Assembly (NCBI RefSeq): GCF_018448785.1
Contig: NZ_JAHCLU010000003.1
Span: forward strand, 342,435-406,434
Reading direction: 5' to 3'
DNA length: 64,000 nt
Origin: Halomonas jincaotanensis
Lineage (GTDB): Bacteria; Pseudomonadota; Gammaproteobacteria; Pseudomonadales; Halomonadaceae
Part shown: one piece after another, positions 35,662 through 44,739 of the stretch
Layout of the letters: the number at the start of each line of letters is the position of its first letter
Numbering within the stretch: position 1 is the stretch's first letter
Translations under genes and position numbers: made by a program
The notes under the pieces: model-generated
What the model saw: the letters and a program-made list of their open reading frames with translations, nothing else
Told to the model about the DNA's origin: nothing
The model's database searches: none

Positions 35662-37383
35662 ATGTCCAGCCAACTGCAAATAGCTGTCGGGCAGCATTCC
35701 GACAAGGGCCGCAAGGCTATCAATCAGGATTTTCATGGCATGTACATGCCCGAGCAGCCACTATTGAGCACCAAGGGCATCGCCATTGCCCTGGCCGATG
35801 GGATCAGTAGTAGCGAAGTTAGCCAGATCGCCAGCGAATCGGCGGTAAAGGCCTTTCTGGAAGATTATTACTGTACCTCGGAGACGTGGACGGTGAAAAA
35901 GTCGGCACAGCGGGTGCTGTTGGCCACCAATTCATGGCTTTATTCCCAGACCCGTCAAAGCCAGTATCGTTATGACATGGACAGGGGCTATGTATGCACC
36001 TTGAGCGCCATGATCATCAAGTCGACGACTGCGCATTGCTTTCATATCGGTGACGCGCGCATCTATCGTTTACAGGGCAAAACCCTTGAGCAATTGACCA
36101 ATGATCACCGTCTTCGCGTGTCGCCCGAGAAATGCTATCTGAGTCGAGCACTGGGCATCGACGATCAGGTGGAAATCGATTATCAGGCGTTCCAGGTGGT
36201 GCGAGGCGATATCTTCTTGTTGGCGACGGATGGCGTCTATGAACATATCCGCCATGGGGAGATAATCAATGCCATTAGCGATAACCGTGACGACCTGGAT
36301 GCTGCAGCAAGACGCATCGTGCAGAATGCCTACACGAACGGCAGCGACGATAACCTCACGGTTCAGCTAGTTGTTATTGACGATATTCCGGACCAGGACG
36401 CGCACGCGCTGTATCAGCAATCCATGCAGCTCTCGCCTCCCCCCGTATTGAACGCCGGCATGGCACTGGATGGTTTTACCATCATCAGGGAACTGCATGT
36501 CAGTCACCGCAGCCATGTCTATCTGGCCATCGATGAGGCGAGCGAAACGCAGGTCGCGCTCAAGACGCCCTCCGTCGATATGCAGGACGACCCGGTCTAC
36601 CGTGAACGGTTCTTGATGGAGGAATGGGTAGCCCGGCGAATCGACAACCCCCACGTTGTGAAGGCCTTTGCCCACAATCGACAACGCCATTACCTGTATA
36701 CCGTTACCGAATTCGTTGAAGCGCAAACTCTCACTCAATGGATGATCGATAATCCCCGGCCCTCGCTCGAGACGGTAAGGGCTATCGTGGAGCAGATCGC
36801 CAAGGGCTTGCAGGCATTTCATCGCCTGGAGATGGTCCATCAGGATGTCAGGCCGGGCAATATCCTGATCGATGATAACGGGACCGTGAAACTCATCGAT
36901 TTCGGGGCGACGAGAGTGGCGGGAATCATGGAAATTGCCGCTTCACTCGATCAGGATACCCTGCTGGGTACTGCAGCATATTCGGCGCCGGAATACTTTC
37001 TCGGCGAGAGTGGCTCGGCCCGTTCCGATATCTTCTCCCTGGGCGTCATCACCTATCAGATGCTGACCGGAAAGTTGCCCTATGGCACCATGGTGGCGCA
37101 AACAAAAACCCGAGCTGCACAGCATAAGTTGAAATATCGATCAGCGTTGACGGCGAATCAAGATATTCCCGCCTGGCTGGATGAGGTGCTGAAAAAAGCG
37201 GTGCATCCGAGCCCCCTCGGACGATACGAAGCGCTGTCAGCGTTTATCTTTGAGCTGCGTCATCCCAACAGGGCATTTCTCAACAAGACTCGCCCCCCCT
37301 TGATCGAGCGCGATCCGGTCAGTTTCTGGAAGGGTGTTTGCTTGATCCTGATGATTGTCATTGTTGTTTTGTTGATAGTTTAG
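35662..37383 (+). CDS. Membrane-anchored PP2C phosphatase - Ser/Thr kinase fusion
   Basis: A 573-residue protein. Residues 1-240 form a PP2C phosphatase (GRKAINQDF, ALADGISSS, HIGDARIYR, LATDGVYEH, GSDDNLTVQLV, with metal-binding aspartates). Residues about 265-540 form a Hanks-type kinase: Lys301 in VALKTP, HQDVRPGN with His393/Asp395/Asn400, and Asp413 of DFG. A C-terminal hydrophobic segment (ILMIVIVVLLIV) anchors it. The start at 35662 follows AAGGGG; 65 earlier in-frame codons are low in coding character. A comparable gene lies between nirB and the nitrate porter in Pseudomonas aeruginosa, so a role in nitrate assimilation is likely, but its substrate is unknown. Confidence 0.9.
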   Translation: MSSQLQIAVGQHSDKGRKAINQDFHGMYMPEQPLLSTKGIAIALADGISSSEVSQIASESAVKAFLEDYYCTSETWTVKKSAQRVLLATNSWLYSQTRQSQYRYDMDRGYVCTLSAMIIKSTTAHCFHIGDARIYRLQGKTLEQLTNDHRLRVSPEKCYLSRALGIDDQVEIDYQAFQVVRGDIFLLATDGVYEHIRHGEIINAISDNRDDLDAAARRIVQNAYTNGSDDNLTVQLVVIDDIPDQDAHALYQQSMQLSPPPVLNAGMALDGFTIIRELHVSHRSHVYLAIDEASETQVALKTPSVDMQDDPVYRERFLMEEWVARRIDNPHVVKAFAHNRQRHYLYTVTEFVEAQTLTQWMIDNPRPSLETVRAIVEQIAKGLQAFHRLEMVHQDVRPGNILIDDNGTVKLIDFGATRVAGIMEIAASLDQDTLLGTAAYSAPEYFLGESGSARSDIFSLGVITYQMLTGKLPYGTMVAQTKTRAAQHKLKYRSALTANQDIPAWLDEVLKKAVHPSPLGRYEALSAFIFELRHPNRAFLNKTRPPLIERDPVSFWKGVCLILMIVIVVLLIV

Positions 37384-37411
37384 ATGTTGACATGGCCTCC
37401 ATGCCGGCGGT

Positions 37412-38134
37412 TTACAGGTCATTGACCAGGCTCGCTTCGGCATTGTCTAGATGGAGGTAGCGCGCATCGAAATCGGCGTATTCCTTGATCCCTTGCCAGT
37501 CGGTAATAGTCAACATTCTGTCATCGAAAGTGATCAGTCGCTCGGCTTGCAGCCGCTTCAGAACGCGGTTGGTATGGATTTGGGTGATGCCCATAGCCTC
37601 GCCCAACTGGGTTTGCGTGAGTGGCAAATGTAAACGGTGATCTTCCGTGAGCCCGGCGGCCCGGGCACGTATGAGTATCTCGCAGAGCAGGTGCGCGAGA
37701 CGCTGGTGGGAGGGGCGTGAGCCTACGTTGAGCAACCATTCCTGAAGGATGGAGATTTCATTCAGCGCCAGCCAGTTGAATGAGCGGGTCAGGCGAGAAT
37801 GGTGGGTGTAGATGTCATCAATCCTGCCGTGCGGAATATACGCAATCACAGAGGGCACGAGGGTGGCGATGGAATATTCGATTTTCTGGGTAAGGGTCGT
37901 GTGGAGATTGCAGAAATCGCCGGGTATCTGGTAGTTGAGTATCTGTATCTTTCCGTCAGAGTTTGTCCTGTAGCGACACGCCCAGCCTTTGACCACAAGG
38001 TAGACATGATGCGTCCTGTTACCTTCCCGGATCACGTCCTCACCTTTGCCAAAAGACCTTTCATCGCTCACTGCACTTTCAAGTAATTTAATATCTTCTG
38101 GTGTATGGGCCTGAAAATTGTTCAGCTTTGTCAC
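37412..38134 (-). CDS. Crp/Fnr family transcription regulator
   Basis: A protein of about 240 residues: an N-terminal cyclic-nucleotide-binding-like barrel (GEDVIREGNRTHHVYLVVKGWACRY region) and a C-terminal HTH (LGEAMGITQIHTNRVLKRLQ). The four cysteines of Fnr are absent, so it should sense something other than oxygen by a cluster. The frame is open to an ATG at 38281, but the extra 49 codons are AT-rich and unlike the family; GTG 38134 is preferred although its ribosome site is weak. It could act on the FNR-like palindrome at 38542, or on the nitrate genes around it. Confidence 0.8.
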   Translation of the reverse strand: MTKLNNFQAHTPEDIKLLESAVSDERSFGKGEDVIREGNRTHHVYLVVKGWACRYRTNSDGKIQILNYQIPGDFCNLHTTLTQKIEYSIATLVPSVIAYIPHGRIDDIYTHHSRLTRSFNWLALNEISILQEWLLNVGSRPSHQRLAHLLCEILIRARAAGLTEDHRLHLPLTQTQLGEAMGITQIHTNRVLKRLQAERLITFDDRMLTITDWQGIKEYADFDARYLHLDNAEASLVNDL

Positions 38135-38361
38135 GAGAGGCTTGATGGAGTCGTTTATGTAAACACCTGCTTGTTTAACGTTGGTTCCATCAACTGTGAA
38201 AATGTAAAAAATTATAACCTGTGTTAATAGTATAGTGTAAAAGCACCGCGACGGCTCGGAAATTTTTCCGTAACGAATCACTCGTAGGGGATGCTAGGCA
38301 ATAAGATTTTTACACAGAAAACAAGAAGTTATATCATTGTTGTAAAGCATTTGGTTTAACC

Positions 38362-38510
38362 AATAAAAGGCCCGGCCTTCGGGGAAGACCGGGCCAACGC
38401 TTCCAACATGCCTCCCTGCCCTCCTTTCGCGGACATCCTGTCCGTGCTCCCTGGCACACTGGGCCTTCCTGGCCCGATCTTCCCTGTATGAGCATTCCTT
38501 GCTCAACGAA
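38362..38510 (-). ncRNA. CsrB/RsmZ-type small RNA (CsrA/RsmA sponge), predicted
   Basis: Reading the minus strand from about 38510, three hairpins expose GGA in their loops: GAGCA-AGGAA-TGCTC (38504-38490), GGGCC-AGGAA-GGCCC (38475-38461) and CGGACA-GGA-TGTCCG (38444-38430). Single-strand GGA motifs also occur at 38481, 38448, 38422, 38413 and 38402, nine in total within about 100 bases. The RNA ends in an intrinsic terminator: arms GGCCCGG and CCGGGCC (38395-38369), then TTTTATT. This is the architecture of CsrB/RsmY/RsmZ RNAs, which titrate CsrA/RsmA. A -10-like CATACT lies at 38520-38515. Family assignment is by structure only. Confidence 0.8.
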
Positions 38511-38541
38511 TTTCAGTATGATCGCTATAATGGCTATGTAC

Positions 38542-38557
38542 GTTAATGCACATTAAC
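38542..38557 (-). promoter_or_regulatory. FNR-like palindrome upstream of the predicted small RNA
   Basis: Minus strand GTTAATG-TG-CATTAAC contains TTAAT-GTGC-ATTAA, close to the FNR/Crp-type TTGAT-N4-ATCAA. Its centre is about 41 bases before the inferred small-RNA start, a class II activator position, and the -35 region there is poor. The remaining 75 bases to the SDR gene are AT-rich and hold no gene. Confidence 0.5.
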
Positions 38558-38634
38558 TTTCGGCGTAAGTTACTAAATAATTAGTCGAGCTAGTCAAATG
38601 TCTAATATATTGATGCAGGTCAAGTTTTAAAGTA

Positions 38635-39321
38635 TTAGTCGATGGGTGGCGTCGGACGGATCAATATTTCGTTGACGTCGACATGAGATGGCTGACCCAG
38701 CGCATACAGCACTGCATTGGCGATATCACGATCCTGAAGAGCGTGGTTTGGTCGCTCGTCGAAGAAGGGGGTGTCGACCATTCCGGGTTCAATCAGCGTG
38801 ACACGGATGCCGCTGCCACGAAGCTCTTCGCGAAGGTTGTAGCCGATGCCGGTCACGGCCCACTTGGAGGCGCTGTACATCGAGCCCGGGATGGTGGCTC
38901 GACCCGCTGCCGAGCCGGTAAGCAATATATGGCCGCGGCTCTTGCGCAGGGCGGGGAGAGTGGCCTGCAGTGTCAGTCCGACCCCATAGACGTTGGTCAG
39001 GATCATCGCCCGCCAGGCATCGGGATCAGCGTTGCTGAAACCACCCGGCGAGCCACCGCGACCGGCATTGGCAAAAACGCCATCAATGCGGCCAAAGCGC
39101 TCCAGTGCCTGTTCCACCATGGCTTCTTGCTGCGCCATGAGGGTGACATCGACGCTGACCGTAAGCACATTTTCTGGCCCGAGTTCCCTGGCCAGTGCCT
39201 CGAGCTTGTCGTTGGAGCGAGCGGCCAGCACTAGCTGGTAGCCTTCACGAGAGGCGGCGCGAGCCGTCGCAGCACCGATACCACTCGAAGCACCGGTGAT
39301 CAATAAGACGCGATCCTGCAT
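38635..39321 (-). CDS. Short-chain dehydrogenase/reductase
   Basis: A 228-residue classical SDR: cofactor motif TGASSGIG at residues 8-15, NAG (FANAGRGGS), catalytic Ser in LTGSAAGRA and YSASK with the Tyr-Lys pair. The start at 39321 is preceded by GAGGAAGG; a further 40 in-frame codons upstream overlap the narK terminator region and are rejected. Substrate unknown. It lies downstream of the nitrate porter but is separated from it by a terminator. Confidence 0.9.
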   Translation of the reverse strand: MQDRVLLITGASSGIGAATARAASREGYQLVLAARSNDKLEALARELGPENVLTVSVDVTLMAQQEAMVEQALERFGRIDGVFANAGRGGSPGGFSNADPDAWRAMILTNVYGVGLTLQATLPALRKSRGHILLTGSAAGRATIPGSMYSASKWAVTGIGYNLREELRGSGIRVTLIEPGMVDTPFFDERPNHALQDRDIANAVLYALGQPSHVDVNEILIRPTPPID

Positions 39322-39394
39322 GAAGCCTTCCTCTTGCGGGTTAAAGCTATCAGCATGGTCAGTCGTCGTCGGTGACGCAAATATTCCATAAAGC

Positions 39395-39422
39395 AAAGGA
39401 GCGCCCCTCGGGGCAGTCCTTT
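39395..39422 (-). terminator. Terminator downstream of the nitrate porter
   Basis: Arms AAAGGA...TCCTTT enclose GCCCC/GGGGC. On the minus strand the stem ends in CTCCTTTGCTTT. Confidence 0.65.
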
Positions 39423-39453
39423 GGCCATGATCTGTTAACAATGGCGAGGCGGG

Positions 39454-40806
39454 TTAGCGCAGCGAGAAGGCGCCGGCACCGGTGTCTTCTCCCACGGCGT
39501 CTGTGTAGGCCTTGGCTTCTTCGGTTTCCACTTCCGTCGAGAAGCGCACCACGAGGACGCACAGCGAGGCGATCATCACCGCGATTCCCAGGTAGAAGAG
39601 CCCTTGCTGGTAGCTGAGCGACTCGGAGCGGAACAGGAACCCGGCCGCCACCGCCCCGGCGTTGCCACCCGCGCCGACGATGCCGGCCACAGCGCCCAAT
39701 GCTCGCTTGTTGATGAAGGGGACGATGCCGAACGTGGCGCCCTCGGCCATCTGCACGAAGAGGCTGAAGACCAGCATGATCGCGATGGCCAGCGTCAACA
39801 CATGCATTTGCGAGAAGAACAGCAAGGCGATGCCTTCGCAAAGCATGGCGATGAACAACCAGCGCACACGACCCTTCAGGCCAGCCTTCTTGGCGAAGAG
39901 GTCGGAGAAGATGCCGCCCAGCGTGCGGGCGAAGATGTTCATCAACCCGAACAGGCCGGCGATCATGCCCGCCGTGGCCAGCGTCAGGTCGAAGTTGTCG
40001 AAGAAATAGATGGCGGCGATGTTGTTGATGGTCAACTCGACGCCGAAGCAGGCGGCGTAGACCACGAACAGCGCCCAGACGCGGTAATCCCTGGCGGCAG
40101 CCATGAAGGTCTGGGAAGCGCCGCTGTCACCGCTCGCCGACGGCAGTTCCCCCCTGGCACGTAGATCTTCGAAGTTGCCATTGGGCGCGTCCTGGGTGAA
40201 GAGGTAGTAGCAGACACCGGTAACGAACAGCACGATGCCCGGCACTATCATGGCCAGGCGCCAGCCGAAGGCTTCATTGACGCCAAGCATCAACAGTCCG
40301 GAAAAGATCAACGGCATGAGAATCTGGGTGGTGCCGCCGCCGAGATTGCCCCAGCCCGCCGAGGTGGCGTTGGCCGTTCCCACCACATTGGGCGCGAACA
40401 TGATCGAGGTGTGGTACTGGGTGATGACGAAAGAAGCGCCAATGGCACCGATGGCCAGACGCGCGAGGAAGAAGGATTCGAAGCTGTCGGCGAAGCCGAT
40501 GCCCATCACCGGTAGCGACCCCAGGCAGAGCAGCCAGGTGTAGGCCTTGCGCGGCCCGATTCGGTCGCAGAGCACGCCAATGAGCAGGCGCACGACGATG
40601 GTGATCGCCACCGAGGCGATGATGGTGTTGCCGATCTGGGTCTTGGTCAGGCCGAGGTCGTCACGTACCACCGCCATCAGGGGGGCGATGCCGAACCAGC
40701 CGAAGAAGCAGATATGGAAGGCGAACCACGAGAAGTGGAAGGCGCGCATTTGCGGTGTGTTGAAACTGAACAGGCGAATCCTGTTCGCTTTATTGAGGAT
40801 TTCCAT
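39454..40806 (-). CDS. NarK/NasA-type nitrate/nitrite MFS porter
   Basis: A 450-residue major-facilitator protein with 12 hydrophobic segments. The nitrate signature GWGNLGGGTTQ and a matching second-half segment (AVAGIVGAGGNAGAVAAG) carry the substrate site of the NNP family. It should bring nitrate in for the NasA/NirBD pathway, the same arrangement as the nitrate porter next to the kinase gene in pseudomonads. The ATG at 40806 starts the protein; a 289-base upstream gap before the ABC exporter gene is AT-rich in part and holds its promoter. Confidence 0.92.
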   Translation of the reverse strand: MEILNKANRIRLFSFNTPQMRAFHFSWFAFHICFFGWFGIAPLMAVVRDDLGLTKTQIGNTIIASVAITIVVRLLIGVLCDRIGPRKAYTWLLCLGSLPVMGIGFADSFESFFLARLAIGAIGASFVITQYHTSIMFAPNVVGTANATSAGWGNLGGGTTQILMPLIFSGLLMLGVNEAFGWRLAMIVPGIVLFVTGVCYYLFTQDAPNGNFEDLRARGELPSASGDSGASQTFMAAARDYRVWALFVVYAACFGVELTINNIAAIYFFDNFDLTLATAGMIAGLFGLMNIFARTLGGIFSDLFAKKAGLKGRVRWLFIAMLCEGIALLFFSQMHVLTLAIAIMLVFSLFVQMAEGATFGIVPFINKRALGAVAGIVGAGGNAGAVAAGFLFRSESLSYQQGLFYLGIAVMIASLCVLVVRFSTEVETEEAKAYTDAVGEDTGAGAFSLR

Positions 40807-41095
40807 AGGGCAGGCCTCGCGTGGCGGAGTAGCGAATCCGAGAACGTGTCCTTCAGCGTTGAAGGTCAGGTTCGACGCACTCGTACTCCCGTCATTCGAC
40901 GCCTAGGGAGCCTGGTCCACGCCTACCGTTATGTATCTTCTTTTAAGCAGTATTTCGGCCAGTTTTATGAAAAATATTTAATATCAGTATGTTGTAAGGC
41001 TTTATGGTCGGGCGCGTCTATTGTAAAGCGCGCTCGCAGGTCTGCTGCGCTGCAAGATGATGCACGCCAGCCAGGCCCGTGCGCTGCCCTGGTGC

Positions 41096-42946
41096 TTATT
41101 GATAACCCCGCGCCTGAAGGCGAAATAGCCGTGCATAGCGGCCATTGGTCGCCATCAGGTGGTCATGGTCGCCCTGCTCGAGGATCTCGCCGCCATCCAC
41201 GACTAGAATATGATCGGCGGCACGCACCGTGGAAAAGCGATGGGAGATGAGCACCGTCATCTTGTCGCGACTGTGCTCACGGAAGTCGGCGTACACCGCT
41301 GCCTCGGCGGCCGCATCCATGGCGGCGGTGGGTTCATCGAGTACCAGAATGTCGGCACTGTCGCGCATCCAGGCCCGCGACAGGGCGATCTTTTGCCATT
41401 GGCCGCCGGAGAGTTCCTGGCCGCCCTTGAACCAGCGGCCGAGTTGCGTGTGATAGCCCTCGGGCATCGCGTTGATGAAGCCATCGGCCAGCCCGCGCTG
41501 GGCGGCATCCTTCCAGCGGGCTTCATCGGTAAAGGCCTCCACGTCACCGGCGCCCAGGTTTTCGCCCACCTTCATCTGGTAGCGCACGAAGTCCTGGAAG
41601 ATCACCCCGATGCGTCGACGCAGACAGCGGATGTCCCAGTCGCCAAGATCACTGCCATCGAGCAGGATGCGGCCTTCTCCGGGGGCGTACAAACGGGTGA
41701 GCAGCTTGATCAGGGTAGTCTTGCCCGAGCCATTGGCGCCCACCAGCGCCAGGCTGTGGCCGGGCATTAGATGAAGGTTGACGTGTCTGAGAGCGGGGGT
41801 CTGAGCCCCGGGGTAGGTGAAGCTCACGTTCTCGAAGCGGATACCGTCGCCGGGCCTGGCGCCATGAGTGAGGGTGCCTGACTCCGCTGCCACAGGCTGC
41901 TCGAGATACTCGTAAAGGTTCGATAGGTAGAGGTTGTCTTCGTACATGCCGCCGATGGCCGTCAGGCTTGCCGACAGGGCCGCCTGACCCTGCTTGAAGA
42001 CCATCAGGTACATGGTCATCTGCCCGAGCGTCAGTCGTCCGGTGACCGTCTCGATGACGACCCAGGCATAGGCGCCATAGAAGGCTAGGGTTCCCAGCAG
42101 GCCGAGAAGGAAACCCCAGCTCTCGCGGCGGAGCGTCAGGCGACGGTCCTCGCCGTAGAGCGTCGTGAAGATGTCGCGATAGCGACCCAGCAGCAACGGC
42201 TCCAGGCCGAATAGCTTGACCTCCTTGATGCTGTCCTCGCGGGCCAGCACGGTTTCCAGATACATCTGCATACGCGTCTGCGGCGAGCGCCAACGAAACA
42301 AGCGGAATGCATCGCCGGAGAATTTGGCTTCAGAAAGAAATACCGGTAGCGCGCCGATCGTCAGAACCAGCAGTGCCCATGGCGAGAAGCCCACCAGCAA
42401 TACGCCGAAGCTTGCCAGCGAGATGGCATTCTGTGCCAGCGCGAAGGTCTTATTGACCAGGCCGAGCGGACGCGTCGAGGCCTCGCGTCGTGCACGGGTC
42501 AGCTTGTCGTAGAACTCCGAATCCTCGAATTGCGTGAGCGACAGTTCGCCGGCCTTTTCGAGAATCATGACATTGACCTTCTGACCCAGCAGGGCGCGCA
42601 GTAGCGATTGCTGAGCCGAGAGGCCGCGCTGGGCCAGGGCGATCAGGGTAATGACGCCGGCCTCGGCCAGCACATAACGCAGCACGCTCCACCATTCCAC
42701 CTGCCCTGTTTCGCGGTGCACCTCCATGGCGGCGACGACAGCATCGACGATCAACTGCCCAATCCATGCCGCGACCGCGGGCAGTACGCCGGCGACCAGC
42801 GTGCAGAGCGCCAGGCCCAGCGTCAGCGGACGCGAGGTCTGCCAGACCAGTCCCAGAGCCCGGCGGCTGTAACGGAACACGCCGAGAAAACGGGCCAGAC
42901 GGCCACCCTCGGCGGGTGGGGCAGGGGACGAGTGCGATGAGACCAA
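41096..42946 (-). CDS. ABC exporter, fused permease and ATPase
   Basis: A 616-residue half-transporter. Six hydrophobic segments occupy residues 40-330; the ATPase has Walker A GANGSGKTT, signature LSGGQWQK, Walker B ILVLDEPTAAMD and a switch histidine in LISHRFST. The start is given as TTG 42946, which has GGGAG 7 bases upstream and yields MVSSHSSPAPP; a GTG at 42979 would place the start inside the terminator hairpin of the neighbouring gene. Substrate unknown. The family includes lipid, peptide and drug exporters. Confidence 0.87.
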   Translation of the reverse strand: MVSSHSSPAPPAEGGRLARFLGVFRYSRRALGLVWQTSRPLTLGLALCTLVAGVLPAVAAWIGQLIVDAVVAAMEVHRETGQVEWWSVLRYVLAEAGVITLIALAQRGLSAQQSLLRALLGQKVNVMILEKAGELSLTQFEDSEFYDKLTRARREASTRPLGLVNKTFALAQNAISLASFGVLLVGFSPWALLVLTIGALPVFLSEAKFSGDAFRLFRWRSPQTRMQMYLETVLAREDSIKEVKLFGLEPLLLGRYRDIFTTLYGEDRRLTLRRESWGFLLGLLGTLAFYGAYAWVVIETVTGRLTLGQMTMYLMVFKQGQAALSASLTAIGGMYEDNLYLSNLYEYLEQPVAAESGTLTHGARPGDGIRFENVSFTYPGAQTPALRHVNLHLMPGHSLALVGANGSGKTTLIKLLTRLYAPGEGRILLDGSDLGDWDIRCLRRRIGVIFQDFVRYQMKVGENLGAGDVEAFTDEARWKDAAQRGLADGFINAMPEGYHTQLGRWFKGGQELSGGQWQKIALSRAWMRDSADILVLDEPTAAMDAAAEAAVYADFREHSRDKMTVLISHRFSTVRAADHILVVDGGEILEQGDHDHLMATNGRYARLFRLQARGYQ

Positions 42947-42975
42947 ACGGAAGACTCCCGGCTTAAAGGGACAAC

Positions 42976-43019
42976 ACACACCTAGCGCCCCGCTTCGATG
43001 AGCGGGGCGCTAGGTGTGT
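42976..43019 (-). terminator. Perfect 19-bp hairpin after the M23 peptidase gene
   Basis: Arms ACACACCTAGCGCCCCGCT and its exact complement enclose a 6-nt loop. On the minus strand TGTCCCTTT follows. It ends the peptidase transcript and isolates the ABC gene. Confidence 0.75.
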
Positions 43020-43041
43020 CGTGAGTTACTACTTCGGGCGC

Positions 43042-44739
43042 TTAGCCGTCGTCGTCCTCGGCGGAGCGAGCGCTTGCGACCACGGTGCCGGTCTCGCCAC
43101 TTTCCAGCACAGCCAGGATCGGTTCGACTTCGCCCTTGAAGGCCATCAGGCGCTCGCCCTCGAGACTCTGGCTTTCGGGCAGGGCGACCTTCATGGCGTC
43201 CACCTGGCTGTTGTTGACCAGGACCTCGTAATGCAGGTGAGGACCGGTGCTGCGTCCGGTGTTGCCGGAGAGCGCGATCCGCTGGTTCATCTCGACCCGC
43301 TCGCCGCGTTTGACCAGCGATTTGGAAAGGTGCAGGTAACGCGTCTTGTAGCCATTGTCGTGGCGAACCACGAGATAACGCCCAGCCAACGGATGGTTGC
43401 CGACCTTCTCAACACGCCCGTTAGCCGGCGCTTGCACCGGCGACCCGATGGGCATGGCGAAATCGGTTCCCTTGTGAGGACTGACGCGACCAGTAACCGG
43501 ATGCTTGCGATTGGGGTTGAAATTGGAGCTTAGCCGGTAGCGGCCTTCGAACGGGTAACGGCTGAAGGCCGGGTCGAGACTCTGTCCATCCGGGGTGTAG
43601 AAGTGGTTGTCCTCGGCGTTGCGCACCACGGTCAGGTCCATTCGATCGCCTTCGTACTGTATCGCCAGCACGCGCGAATCCAGCGTCTCGCCATCAATGA
43701 TGTCGGACTCGATCAACACCTGAAAACGATCGCCGCGACGGGTGTCGCGGCGAAAATCGAGCTTTTTCTCCAGCACATTGGCCAGTTCTGCGACCTCTGT
43801 GCTGTTGAGACCGGTCGACTGGGCCGATCGTGCAAAGCTGCCGCTGACGGTGCCGGCGAAAAGACGCTGGGTCGGTTCGCCAGAGCGCTCGATAGACGCT
43901 ACTTTGAAGGCGTCTTGCTCGCGCTCGATCAACAAGCCACTGCGAGCATTGTTCATCATGCGCAGCGTCAATAGCTTACCCTGTTCATCGAGCTGGTACT
44001 CGAAGTGGTTGCCGGCATGCCAATGCGTCAATATCCGCGGATCGTCGGTGGCTTCAAGCAAGTTCAAGACTTCCCTGTAGCCCAATCCCAGGCGATTCTG
44101 GGCGAGGATGGCAAAGATATCGCCCTGCTTGACTTCGTAACTCTGCCATTCGGGGACGAAGGCATCACTGGAGGCGATTTCTTCCTCGAGAATGATGGGG
44201 CCATCCGCAAACAGATCCAGCTCCTGCTCGGAGACATCTTCATACGAAGTGGCAGCTGCCACGTCCTGCGTGTCTTGATCGAGCATGCCGCTGGAGATGG
44301 TGCCGACGATGATGGCCATGTGCAGCGTTCCATCCTCGATGGCGGCTTGCTCGCCTGCGGCGGCAGCGAAGGTTGGCTCATCCGTCGCTGCCGGCAAGCC
44401 AGCTTCACCGCCGGCACTGGCCGATTCAATGAAGGAAAGCTCGACCACTTCAGTGGGCGTCAGGCGGGAAAGCGGAACATGCTCGCGGGTGGCGTCCAGG
44501 GCCTGGGACGCGATCTCGATGGCGTCGGCAACGGGGCTTCTGTCAAGATCCAGAGAGGGAAGGCCAGGGCGAGCATTGGGGGCGAGGGGAACAAATACGC
44601 TGTCAGGCGATTGAACTTCGCGCTGGGCATCCTGCAGCGATGAGACGATTTTTTCTGCACCCAGCACGGTGACCATGGTGGCAACCGGTAACAATAAAAA
44701 TTTGTGCGTGCGGGGCAGCGAATGAAGGATTCGCAACAT
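43042..44739 (-). CDS. M23 family peptidoglycan metalloendopeptidase (MepM/OapA-like)
   Basis: A 565-residue envelope protein. The N terminus (MLRILHSLPRTHKFLLLPVATMVTVL) is a signal anchor. A central region contains an OapA/LysM-like segment (EWQSYEVKQGDIFAILAQNRLG), and the C-terminal M23 domain has the zinc ligands in HKGTDFAMPIG and GPHLHYEVLVN. It should cleave cross-links in murein. The start at 44739 is chosen by comparison with the family; the frame is open much farther upstream. Divergent from the LysR gene. Confidence 0.9.
   Translation of the reverse strand: MLRILHSLPRTHKFLLLPVATMVTVLGAEKIVSSLQDAQREVQSPDSVFVPLAPNARPGLPSLDLDRSPVADAIEIASQALDATREHVPLSRLTPTEVVELSFIESASAGGEAGLPAATDEPTFAAAAGEQAAIEDGTLHMAIIVGTISSGMLDQDTQDVAAATSYEDVSEQELDLFADGPIILEEEIASSDAFVPEWQSYEVKQGDIFAILAQNRLGLGYREVLNLLEATDDPRILTHWHAGNHFEYQLDEQGKLLTLRMMNNARSGLLIEREQDAFKVASIERSGEPTQRLFAGTVSGSFARSAQSTGLNSTEVAELANVLEKKLDFRRDTRRGDRFQVLIESDIIDGETLDSRVLAIQYEGDRMDLTVVRNAEDNHFYTPDGQSLDPAFSRYPFEGRYRLSSNFNPNRKHPVTGRVSPHKGTDFAMPIGSPVQAPANGRVEKVGNHPLAGRYLVVRHDNGYKTRYLHLSKSLVKRGERVEMNQRIALSGNTGRSTGPHLHYEVLVNNSQVDAMKVALPESQSLEGERLMAFKGEVEPILAVLESGETGTVVASARSAEDDDG

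Noticed and set aside
38135..38281. 49-codon N-terminal extension of the Crp/Fnr protein
   Set aside because: AT-rich, includes a hydrophobic run unlike the family, and probably is promoter DNA; kept only as an alternative start.
38294..38506. 70-codon minus-strand frame over the predicted small RNA
   Set aside because: It reads straight through the GGA hairpins and the terminator and has no family resemblance.
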